NCBI RefSeq assembly: GCF_030285925.1
Contig: NZ_CP127251.1
Location: 2,899,001 to 2,963,000, forward strand
Direction of reading: 5' to 3'
Length of the DNA: 64,000 nt
Source of the DNA: Devosia sp. YIM 151766
GTDB taxonomy: Bacteria; Pseudomonadota; Alphaproteobacteria; Rhizobiales; Devosiaceae
Numbering within the stretch: position 1 is the first letter of the stretch; each line of letters begins with the position of its first letter. The translations under genes and the position numbers were made by a program. Below the pieces are notes generated by a model. It was not told the DNA's origin. It was given only the letters and a program-made list of their open reading frames with translations, and did no database searches. Shown here piece after piece: positions 57,108 to 64,000 of the stretch.

Positions 57108-58367
57108 TCAGAGCCAGTCCGGCACGCTGTCCAGCGCCAGCAATTCCGCGATGGACTTGCGCGGGCGAATGACGTGCCAGCGAGCGCCATCCACCAGCAC
57201 TTCGGGGATCAGCGGCCGCGAATTATAGGTGGAGGCCATGACCGCGCCATAGGCGCCGGCGCTCATCACCGCCAATAGATCGCCTTCCTTGACGCCGGCA
57301 AGGGTGCGGTTCCGGGCGAGATAATCGCCGGTTTCGCAGACCGGGCCGACAATGTCGCCGGTGATCGGCGGCAGATTGCTCTGGTTGACCGGCTCGATAT
57401 CGTGATGCGCCTCATAAAGCGTGGGGCGGAGCAGATCGTTCATCGCCGCATCGACGATGATGAAATCGGCGTCGCCCTGCTTCACATATTCGACCTTGGT
57501 GACGAGGATGCCGGCATTGCCAACCAGGAGGCGCCCCGGCTCGATCACCAGCGAGCACCCCAATTGCCCCACCTTGTCGCGCACCACCGCGGCATAGGCA
57601 TCGGGATGCGGCGGCGCCTCCTGGTCGTGATGATAGGGAATGCCGAGGCCGCCGCCGACATCCACATGCTCGATATGGTGCCCGTCGGCCCGCAGGGCCG
57701 CGACCAGTTCCGCCATGAGGCCGAACGCATTGTCGAACGGTTCGAGATCGGTGATCTGGCTGCCGATATGCATGTCGACGCCGACCGCCTCGACATTGGG
57801 CAATTCGGCGATGCGCCGATAGACGGCGCGGGCGCGCTTATAGGGAATGCCGAACTTGTTCTCGGACTTGCCGGTCGAGATCTTGGCATGGCTGCGCGCA
57901 TCGACATCGGGATTGATGCGCACCGACACGCGGGCCGTCACTCCCATATCCGCAGCGACCGCCGACAGGCGCTCCAGTTCGGGCTCGCTCTCGACATTGA
58001 AGCACTTGATGCCCGCTTCGAGGCCCCGGCGCATTTCGGCGACGGTCTTGGCGACGCCGGAGAACACGATCATGTCGGGGCTGATGCCGGCAGCCAGCGC
58101 GCGTTCGAGCTCGCCCAGCGAGACCACGTCCGCCCCGCAGCCCTCGGCCGCCATGAGCTTGAGCACCGCCTGATTGGAATTGGCCTTCATCGCATAGGCG
58201 ACAAGCGTCGGGATGCCGTCAAATGCCTGTTTCACCACCCGGACATGGCGCCGCAATGTGGCGCTGGAATAGACGTAAAAGGGCGTGCCGACCTCGCGCG
58301 CAAGATCGTTGAGATTGACATCCTCGGCAAAAAGAATGCCGTCACGCTGTTCAAAGTGGTGGACCAC
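57108..58367 (-). CDS. lysA: Diaminopimelate decarboxylase
   Basis: Last step of lysine synthesis. 419 residues from a GTG start (MVHHFEQRDG). PLP Lys61 in VAYAMKANSNQAVL, HIGSQI, GGGLGIPY and the Cys-containing GPVCETGDYLAR are all present. It is separated from argH by 154 bases in which I see no gene. Confidence 0.95.
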   Translation of the reverse strand: MVHHFEQRDGILFAEDVNLNDLAREVGTPFYVYSSATLRRHVRVVKQAFDGIPTLVAYAMKANSNQAVLKLMAAEGCGADVVSLGELERALAAGISPDMIVFSGVAKTVAEMRRGLEAGIKCFNVESEPELERLSAVAADMGVTARVSVRINPDVDARSHAKISTGKSENKFGIPYKRARAVYRRIAELPNVEAVGVDMHIGSQITDLEPFDNAFGLMAELVAALRADGHHIEHVDVGGGLGIPYHHDQEAPPHPDAYAAVVRDKVGQLGCSLVIEPGRLLVGNAGILVTKVEYVKQGDADFIIVDAAMNDLLRPTLYEAHHDIEPVNQSNLPPITGDIVGPVCETGDYLARNRTLAGVKEGDLLAVMSAGAYGAVMASTYNSRPLIPEVLVDGARWHVIRPRKSIAELLALDSVPDWL

Positions 58368-58521
58368 GATATGCCTGCCCCAGTGGATGATTGCCCCAAC
58401 CCTGCCACGCCGATCTGCCCCGAGGGATAGAATGGCGGGTGCGGCTGGTTGCCGAGACCTCTACGGCAGGTGCATCGAAAACGGAAGCAAGACTTGCCGA
58501 TCGGTCGCGGACCGGGCGAAG

Positions 58522-59970
58522 CTAAGCGATCCCGCCGTCGCCATGGCCGCCAGGTTTCTTCGTCGTGAGCGGGCGCGGTTCATGCGCTTCCCCGGTCAGC
58601 TCGCTCTTCCAGCGGGCCGCCTGCACCAGCACATTGGCGGGCGCGGTGCCGCCATAGGACTTGCGCGCGGTGACCGAGGCCTCGACGGTCAGCACCTTGT
58701 GGATGCGGCTGTCGATGCGCTGATCGATGGATTTGAAGTCCTCGATATTGAGGCCTTCGAGCCCGCAATTCTTCTGCTCGGCCAGGGCGACGATCTGCCC
58801 GGTAATGTGATGGGCGTCGCGGAAGGGGATATCGAGCTCGCGCACCAGCCAGTCGGCGATGTCGGTGGCGGTCGAAAAGCCGGCCGAGGCCGAGGCATGC
58901 ATTCTTTCGCGATTGGGCACCATGTCGGCAACCATGCCGGTCATGGCGGCCAGCGACAGCGACAGGGCGTCCAGCGCGTCGAAGGCGACTTCCTTGTCTT
59001 CCTGCATGTCCTTGGAATAGGCCAGCGGCAGGCCCTTCATCACCACGAGCAGCGAATTGAGTGCTCCGAGGATGCGGCCGATCTTGGCGCGAACCAGCTC
59101 CGCTGCATCCGGGTTGCGCTTTTGCGGCATGATGGACGAGCCGGTGGTGAACTTGTCCGACAGGCGGATGAAGCCGAACTGCGCGGAAGACCAGATCACC
59201 ATTTCCTCGGCAAAGCGGGACAGGTGCATGGCGCAGATCGCGGCGGCGGCCAGCGTTTCCAGGATGAAATCGCGATCGGAAACTGCATCGAGCGAATTGG
59301 CCGTCGGCCGGTCGAAGCCGAGCGCCGCCGCGGTCATGTCGCGATCGATGGGATAGGGCGTGCCGGCAAGGGCAGCCGAGCCCAGCGGGTTCTCATTGAG
59401 CCGCTTTCTCGCATCGAGCAGGCGGCCGGCATCGCGGCCGAGCATTTCGACATAGGCCAAAAGATGGTGGCCGAACGTGACCGGCTGGGCATTTTGCAGA
59501 TGAGTGAAGCCCGGCAGGATGGTCTCGGCCTCTTCCTCGGCCCGGGTGACCAGGCCCAATTGCAGGCTGCGGATCTGGGCCACCAGCATGTCGATGCCGT
59601 CGCGGACATAGAGCCGGAAATCGGTCGCCACCTGGTCGTTGCGGGACCGCGCCGTGTGCAGGCGTCCGGCGGCATCGCCGATCTTTTCGCGCAACCGGCT
59701 CTCGACATTCATATGGATGTCTTCGAGGGCACGCGAGAACGTGAAGCTGCCGCCCTCGATTTCGGCCAGCACCTCGTCTAGACCGGCAAGGATCGCATCA
59801 CGGTCGCCTCGCGTCAAAATGCCCGTGGCCTCGAGCATTGCCGCATGGGCCTTCGATCCGGCAATATCCTGGCGGAACAGGCGCTGGTCGAAACCGATCG
59901 AGGCGTTGATTTCTTCCATGATGGCGTCGGGGCCGGAAGCGAACCGTCCACCCCACATCTTGTTGCTCAT
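58522..59970 (-). CDS. argH: Argininosuccinate lyase
   Basis: Splits argininosuccinate to arginine and fumarate. 482 residues from ATG 59970. [10 protein letters not shown] at the N-terminus, [20 protein letters not shown], and the superfamily signature [12 protein letters not shown] are present. The C-terminus carries a 20-residue extension rich in Lys, Pro and Gly. The start is 21 bases from the divergent tlpA start. Confidence 0.96.
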   Translation of the reverse strand: MSNKMWGGRFASGPDAIMEEINASIGFDQRLFRQDIAGSKAHAAMLEATGILTRGDRDAILAGLDEVLAEIEGGSFTFSRALEDIHMNVESRLREKIGDAAGRLHTARSRNDQVATDFRLYVRDGIDMLVAQIRSLQLGLVTRAEEEAETILPGFTHLQNAQPVTFGHHLLAYVEMLGRDAGRLLDARKRLNENPLGSAALAGTPYPIDRDMTAAALGFDRPTANSLDAVSDRDFILETLAAAAICAMHLSRFAEEMVIWSSAQFGFIRLSDKFTTGSSIMPQKRNPDAAELVRAKIGRILGALNSLLVVMKGLPLAYSKDMQEDKEVAFDALDALSLSLAAMTGMVADMVPNRERMHASASAGFSTATDIADWLVRELDIPFRDAHHITGQIVALAEQKNCGLEGLNIEDFKSIDQRIDSRIHKVLTVEASVTARKSYGGTAPANVLVQAARWKSELTGEAHEPRPLTTKKPGGHGDGGIA

Positions 59971-59991
59971 CTTTAGCCTTTCGGAGAACCC

Positions 59992-60654
59992 ATGTCGGAG
60001 ACCATTGCCCCCCCGCCGCAGAACCGGAAAAGCTGGCAGCTTCCTGTCTTGATAGGGGTGGCCGGTTTGGGCGTAGCTATAGCGGCGTGGTTCTATCTGG
60101 GCAATGCCGCCCAGGCGAACTCCTGCCCGGTGCAATCCATGCCGGCACAGGTGCTCGATGCCGCCGCAACCGGCGAATTGGCGGCGCTGAACGGCACCGG
60201 CGAGGGGCGCGGCTATGCCGATATGGCGTTCAAGGATGTCGCGGGCAAGGACCTGACCATTGCCGATTTCGGCGGCAAGGCATTGCTGGTCAATTTCTGG
60301 GCCAGCTGGTGCGTACCCTGCCGCGAGGAAATGCCGGCGCTCGACGAGATTGCCACCCAATATAATTCCGAGCGCTTCATGGTGCTGCCGATCAATCTCG
60401 ATATCGGCGCGGGCGGCCTCGAAAAGGCGCAGGCTTTTCTCGATGAGGGCCAGTTCGACAATCTGCCGCTTTATGCCGACAACACCTTCGCCGCCTTCGA
60501 GCGGCTGAAGCGCGAAGCGGTGGCCGTGGGCCTGCCGGCCACGCTGCTGCTCGATCCCGAAGGGTGCGAATTGGCGGTCTTGCAAGGCCCCGCCGAGTGG
60601 CACAGCACGGACGGCAGGACGGTGGTGGAAGCCTTGATCGGCCTGCGCGGCTAG
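59992..60654 (+). CDS. tlpA: TlpA family thiol:disulfide interchange protein
   Basis: Membrane-anchored periplasmic thioredoxin-like protein, needed for cytochrome oxidase maturation in rhizobia. 220 residues, one N-terminal transmembrane segment (about 18-36, [21 protein letters not shown]), [18 protein letters not shown] with redox Cys107 and Cys110, and the cis-Pro in [13 protein letters not shown]. An extra cysteine occurs in NSCPVQ. Confidence 0.92.
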   Translation: MSETIAPPPQNRKSWQLPVLIGVAGLGVAIAAWFYLGNAAQANSCPVQSMPAQVLDAAATGELAALNGTGEGRGYADMAFKDVAGKDLTIADFGGKALLVNFWASWCVPCREEMPALDEIATQYNSERFMVLPINLDIGAGGLEKAQAFLDEGQFDNLPLYADNTFAAFERLKREAVAVGLPATLLLDPEGCELAVLQGPAEWHSTDGRTVVEALIGLRG

Positions 60655-60756
60655 ACCGTTTCACCGTTTTTCCTGAATCGGTAAAACGGTCGTAAGTCCT
60701 TGTTTTATTAAGTTTCCGAATCACAAAAGTGCTAGCCACTTTTGCTGGAAACACTC
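60655..60756. repeat. Dispersed repeat, family F, spanning the tlpA and methyltransferase 3' ends
   Basis: ACCGTTTCACCG (60655-60666) and CGGTAAAACGGT (60679-60690) form a hairpin with one mismatch, directly after the tlpA stop codon. The element continues with TAAGTCCTTGTTTTATTAAG and GCCACTTTTGCTGGAAACAC to 60756. It resembles a repeat I recall as very common in Rhizobiales. The stop codon (TAG) of the methyltransferase gene lies in it at 60732-60734. Confidence 0.6.
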
Positions 60757-61487
60757 TCGGCCGTCCGCGCCGTTGCCGCCGACAGGCCCGGCACGCGGAC
60801 AAAGCGTTCGGCGCGCTTGCGGCGCGGCACGGCCGGAAACGCTTCCTTGCGCGCCCGAACGCAGATGACCCCGCTCATCGCCGGGCCGAGCAACCGACCG
60901 AAGCGCTCGAAGAACCGCGTCGACCGCAGCGCCAGACCGGATTGGAGCGGTGGCATGAACAGCGCATCGCGCCACGCCACCGGCACGAAGCTGTGGTCGC
61001 GCAGCAGCTTTTCCAATTGTCCGCCGGAATAGGGATTGCCCTGGCCGAAGGGCGTGTTGTCACGCTGGGCCCAGATTCCCCGCCGCCGCGGCACCACGAT
61101 GACGAGGTGCCCGTTGGGCGCCGTTATCCGCCAGAGCTCACGCATCAATTCCTCGGCATCCGCCACATGTTCCAGCGCATGTATGGCAATGGTGAGATCG
61201 ACGGCCGCATCGGTGAGCGGCATTTCCAGCGGATCGCAGAGCACGGTGCGGGACGGGCCCTCGCGCGGCCAGGCCGAGGCGCCTTGGCGCGCCGGCATGA
61301 AGGCGAGAACCCGCTCGGCCCGGCCCAGCGAGAATCGCAGATAGGGCGTGGCAAAGCCCAGGCCGAGAACCCGCTTTCCCCTTATATCGCCCGCCAGGTC
61401 GATCACCTGATCGCGCACCAGCGCCCGCGACATATGCCCCAGCGGAGATTTGTAATAGTCGATGAGACGCCGGACATCGCTGGTCAT
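60732..61487 (-). CDS. Class I SAM-dependent methyltransferase
   Basis: 251 residues from ATG 61487. GKRVLGLGFATPYLRFSLG is the SAM-binding motif I region, with a proline-rich loop, CDPLEMPLTDAAVDLTIAIHALEHVAD (motif II/III) and GHLVIVVPRRRGIWAQRD. The C-terminal last codons (ESVSSKSG) come from a dispersed repeat, so the true family C-terminus may be shorter. Substrate unknown. Divergent from gloB. Confidence 0.82.
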   Translation of the reverse strand: MTSDVRRLIDYYKSPLGHMSRALVRDQVIDLAGDIRGKRVLGLGFATPYLRFSLGRAERVLAFMPARQGASAWPREGPSRTVLCDPLEMPLTDAAVDLTIAIHALEHVADAEELMRELWRITAPNGHLVIVVPRRRGIWAQRDNTPFGQGNPYSGGQLEKLLRDHSFVPVAWRDALFMPPLQSGLALRSTRFFERFGRLLGPAMSGVICVRARKEAFPAVPRRKRAERFVRVPGLSAATARTAESVSSKSG

Positions 61488-61588
61488 GCGGCGAGCTTGC
61501 CAAAGCTGGATGAACTTGTCCAATCCCCGGTTGCAACTGCCGGCGCGGCTCCCTAGCTTGCAGTCCAAACGCAAGAAGGAACAATGCC

Positions 61589-62356
61589 ATGGCCCTCATC
61601 GTCGACGTCTTCGCCGCCCGCCAGGACAATTTCGGCTATCTCGTGCATGATGAGGCCACCGGCCGCACGGCCGCGATCGATGCGCCTGAGGCGGCCGCCA
61701 TTCGCGACGCCCTCGCCCGGCGCGGCTGGAAGCTGAGCGACATCTTCATCACCCACCATCATGTCGACCACGTCGAAGCCATTCCCGAGCTCAAGGCCGC
61801 CTTCGGCGCCAAGGTGACCGGGCCCGCGGCCGAGGCCGACAAGATCGAGGGCCTCGACGTGCTGGTCAGCGATGGCGACCAGGTCCATCTCGGCGAATCC
61901 GTCTTCGACATTATCGCCGCGCCCGGTCATACGCTGGGTCATATCGTTTTCTATAACGCATTGGGCGGGCATCTCTTTTCGGCCGATGCGCTGTTCTCGC
62001 TGGGGGTGGGACGCATGTTCGAGGGCACGCCCGGCCCGATGTGGGAAGGGGTCAAGCGCCTCCGCGATCTGCCCGACGAAACCCTGGTCTATTGCGGCCA
62101 TGAATATACCCAGAGCAATGCCAGCTTCGCCCTCGCCATCGACCCGGACAACGAGGCGCTAAAGGCCCGTGCCGCCGAGGTAAATTCGCTGCGCGCCGCT
62201 GGAAAACCCACCATTCCGTTCAAGCTGGGCGAGGACAAGCGGGCCAATCCGTTCATGCGCGCCGACGCCCCGGAACTGGCCCGGCATTATGGCCTTGAGG
62301 GCGCCGATCCGGCTGAGGTTTTCGCCGCCATCCGCAAGGGCAAGGACAATTTCTGA
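61589..62356 (+). CDS. gloB: Hydroxyacylglutathione hydrolase (glyoxalase II)
   Basis: Hydrolyses S-D-lactoylglutathione in methylglyoxal detoxification. 255 residues. THHHVDHVE (residues 55-63) is the metal motif, followed by APGHTLGHIVFY, LFSADALFSLGVGRMFEG and CGHEYTQSNASFAL, and a C-terminal substrate-binding helical part. AAGGA lies upstream of ATG 61589. Confidence 0.95.
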   Translation: MALIVDVFAARQDNFGYLVHDEATGRTAAIDAPEAAAIRDALARRGWKLSDIFITHHHVDHVEAIPELKAAFGAKVTGPAAEADKIEGLDVLVSDGDQVHLGESVFDIIAAPGHTLGHIVFYNALGGHLFSADALFSLGVGRMFEGTPGPMWEGVKRLRDLPDETLVYCGHEYTQSNASFALAIDPDNEALKARAAEVNSLRAAGKPTIPFKLGEDKRANPFMRADAPELARHYGLEGADPAEVFAAIRKGKDNF

Positions 62357-62513
62357 GCCCGGCGATTAACCATTCGCCTGTGCGGAATCCTTCACCGGGG
62401 ATCGAAATTCGTTAACAGACTGTTATCATCTGGCACGGCGTTTGCCCCGATAGGGGTAACACGCCGCGGGTTCTGTGCCATTCCGGGACAGAGCGGCGCA
62501 AAATGGTACAGTC

Positions 62514-62771
62514 ATGCCCCATTTGGAGCAAAGCGAGACAGATCGAACCCTGCCCGTGCCGGCGGCCCCGGCCACGCCGCGCCCCTCGCTCGCCCATAGC
62601 GCTCCGAACGCCGCCTTTGTCAGCCAGCTCATCGCCGCCCGCGAGCGGCTCAGCCCGCAACGTACAAGCCGCCTGGAAAATGCTGCGGGGGCGGTGGGCG
62701 CCTATGGCAAAGGCGGCCGCATCGCCGAGCGCCGCATGCCGCTGGGCTATCGCCGCACGCTTTTGATCTAG
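62514..62771 (+). CDS. Small conserved hypothetical protein
   Basis: 85 residues from ATG 62514. N-terminus Pro/Ala rich, then AAFVSQLIAARERLSPQRTSR, GAYGKGGRIAERRMPLGYRRTLLI (landmark RMPLGYRRTLLI). The C-terminal pattern A-Y-x-x-G-x-R-I-x-x-R-R-M-P-L-G-Y-R-R is something I associate with a small rhizobial family without function. No signal peptide. Between gloB and the VOC gene. Confidence 0.55.
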   Translation: MPHLEQSETDRTLPVPAAPATPRPSLAHSAPNAAFVSQLIAARERLSPQRTSRLENAAGAVGAYGKGGRIAERRMPLGYRRTLLI

Positions 62772-62880
62772 CGTGCCGGCGCCGTTCCAATAATTCTGGA
62801 ATTGGCGGTTCAATTCGCCCGGCCTCGAACGTCGCAATGATGAGGGCGCCTATAGGCGCCGGATAACGAGGAGAGATTCC

Positions 62881-63360
62881 ATGCCAATCGCCAAGAACAC
62901 TGTCTGCATCTGGTACGACAAGGACGCGGAAGCGGCGGCCCGCTTCTATGCCGAAACCTTTCCCGACACCCGGGTCACCGCCGTCAGCACGGCGCCGAGC
63001 GATAACCCGTCCAGCAAGGCGGGCGCCGTGCTGACGGTGGAATTCACCCTGATGGGCATTGCCTGTATCGGCCTCAATGGCGGCCCCGCCTTCACCCATA
63101 GCGAAGCCTTCTCTTTCCAGATCGCCACCGACGACCAGCAAGAGACCGACCGCTATTGGAACGCCATTGTCGGCAATGGCGGCGAGGAGAGCATGTGCGG
63201 CTGGTGCAAGGACAAATGGGGCATTTCCTGGCAGATCACCCCGCGAACCCTGTCCGAAGCCATGGCCGCAGGCGGCGCCGAAGCCAAGCGCGCCTTCGAG
63301 GCGATGATGACGATGAAAAAAATCGACGTGGCGGCGATCGAGGCGGCGCGGCGCGGCTAG
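62881..63360 (+). CDS. VOC family protein (PhnB-like)
   Basis: 159 residues, vicinal-oxygen-chelate fold: NTVCIWYDKDAEAAARFYAETFP, GAVLTVEFTLMGIACIGLNGGPAFTHSEAFSFQI, DRYWNAIVGNGGEESMCGWCKDKWGISWQITP. This is the group annotated as PhnB-like or 3-demethylubiquinone-3-methyltransferase-like; the enzyme activity is not established. GAGGAG is close upstream of ATG 62881. Confidence 0.85.
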   Translation: MPIAKNTVCIWYDKDAEAAARFYAETFPDTRVTAVSTAPSDNPSSKAGAVLTVEFTLMGIACIGLNGGPAFTHSEAFSFQIATDDQQETDRYWNAIVGNGGEESMCGWCKDKWGISWQITPRTLSEAMAAGGAEAKRAFEAMMTMKKIDVAAIEAARRG

Positions 63361-63387
63361 CGGGCTATGTGATTGCCAATATCACGC

Positions 63388-63424
63388 TCGTCACCCTCGC
63401 GTCAGGCGCGAGGGTGACGATCCG
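63388..63424. repeat. Dispersed repeat, family C, copy near fumC
   Basis: TCGTCACCCTCGCGTCAGGC followed by GCGAGGGTGACGATCC: an imperfect palindrome identical in layout to the family C copies at 36711 and 43081. It lies 42 bases beyond the 3' end of fumC, between convergent genes, and its hairpin could serve as a terminator. Confidence 0.65.
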
Positions 63425-63465
63425 GGAAGAAGGAGCCAGCGCGGCTCTCCTCAAATGCCAGCGCC

Positions 63466-64000
63466 CTATTGCTTGAGCTTGAGCGGGCCGACCATCTGTT
63501 CGGGCTTCACTTCGGCGTCGAATTCCTCGCCGGTGAGCAGGCCCAGATTGATGGCTTCTTCGCGCAGCGTCGTGCCGTTCCGATGCGCGGTCTTGGCGAT
63601 CTTGGCGGCATTGTCATAGCCGATGCGGCGATTGAGCGCCGTCACCAGCATCAGCGACTGATCCACCAGTTGCTGGATGCGCTTCCGGTCCGGCTCGATG
63701 CCCATTGCGCAATTGTCGTTGAAACTCTTGGCAGCATCGGCCAGGAGGCGCACGCTTTGCAGGAAATTATAGGCGATGACCGGCTTGAAGACATTGAGCT
63801 CGAAATTGCCCTGACTGGCGGCAAAGCCGATGGCGGCGTCATTGCCCATGACCTGGGCAACCACCATGGTCATGGCTTCGGACTGGGTGGGATTGACCTT
63901 GCCCGGCATGATCGAGGAACCGGGCTCGTTTTCGGGAATGGTGATTTCGCCCAGGCCGGAACGCGGGCCGGAGGCCAGCCAGCGCACGTCATTGGCGATC
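63466..64000 (-). CDS. fumC: Fumarate hydratase class II (5' part beyond window)
   Basis: C-terminal 178 residues of a fumarase/aspartase superfamily enzyme; the start lies outside the right edge. [23 protein letters not shown] carries the superfamily signature, then [29 protein letters not shown] and [21 protein letters not shown], as in class II FumC. It converts fumarate to malate in the TCA cycle. Confidence 0.93.
   Translation of the reverse strand, partial: IANDVRWLASGPRSGLGEITIPENEPGSSIMPGKVNPTQSEAMTMVVAQVMGNDAAIGFAASQGNFELNVFKPVIAYNFLQSVRLLADAAKSFNDNCAMGIEPDRKRIQQLVDQSLMLVTALNRRIGYDNAAKIAKTAHRNGTTLREEAINLGLLTGEEFDAEVKPEQMVGPLKLKQ

Noticed and set aside
58368..58521. A small lipoprotein gene between argH and lysA, as found in many proteobacteria
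   Set aside because: I read all three minus-strand frames: no start codon with a lipobox (L-x-x-C) is present.
62366..62373. TTAACCAT half site in front of the small gene at 62514
   Set aside because: Only one half of a CtrA site; the other TTAA (62412) is not at the right distance.

Overview
The window is about 64 kb of GC-rich, gene-dense chromosomal DNA from an alphaproteobacterium. The likely order is Hyphomicrobiales, with a Devosia-like genome as my best guess. This rests on gene order (rplU-rpmA-obgE-proB-proA-nadD-rsfS-rlmH, atpHAGDC without the Fo genes, priA/xerC, sdhCDAB, hisC-tyrC-DUF2125-chaC, plsC-ftsX-ftsE, lysA/argH/tlpA), on a GTTC-N7-GTTC SOS box, and on dispersed palindromic repeats of a kind I remember from Rhizobiales genomes. 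Taxonomy is inference only.

Layout. 1-5642: a sugar-type ABC importer (binding protein cut by the left edge, permease, double ATPase) plus an aldehyde dehydrogenase on the minus strand, divergent from an IclR regulator. 6042-7153: a PLP enzyme gene broken by a -1 frameshift at a T7 run, lying in AT-richer DNA. 7336-7425: tRNA-Ser(CGA). 7735-8499: a Tat-exported metallo-hydrolase. 8742-16520: ribosome and GTPase cluster (rplU, rpmA, two GNATs, obgE), proline synthesis (proB, proA), then nadD, rsfS and rlmH. 16632-21892: an EnvC-like factor, a CtpA protease, a divergent polysaccharide deacetylase, rppH and an amino-acid racemase. 22008-26986: atpC, D, G, A and H on the minus strand. 27348-31041: a TAXI-TRAP importer. 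31085-35318: priA, xerC and a DMT exporter. 35400-36491: a secreted five-repeat protein. 36809-40727: the succinate dehydrogenase operon with two extra small genes between sdhA and sdhB. 41024-42940: an ArsR-led operon with two DUF1801 proteins and an AHSA1 protein.

42941-43596 is almost pure dispersed repeat. After it come an HNH nuclease, an esterase, a 3-methyladenine glycosylase, gluQ, a HIG1 protein, a PduO-type adenosyltransferase, a rhomboid protease and two small motility-like genes (43597-48689). Then follow hisC, tyrC, a DUF2125 protein, chaC and an SOS-controlled small gene of unknown function (48820-52923), plsC and ftsXE (53015-55502), and a zinc-ribbon protein with a response regulator (55707-57106). 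The window closes with lysA, argH, tlpA, a methyltransferase, gloB, a small conserved protein, a VOC protein and the 3' end of fumC (57108-64000).

Most of the window is housekeeping. The parts most worth a second look are: the frameshifted PLP gene with a canonical slippery heptamer; the small gene whose promoter is overlapped by a perfect alphaproteobacterial LexA box; two cysteine-containing small genes inside the sdh operon; the five-repeat Cys/Asp protein; the ArsR operon with a 17-bp-arm inverted repeat over its promoter; and several repeat families that supply hairpins, ribosome-binding sites and even a stop codon to neighbouring genes.
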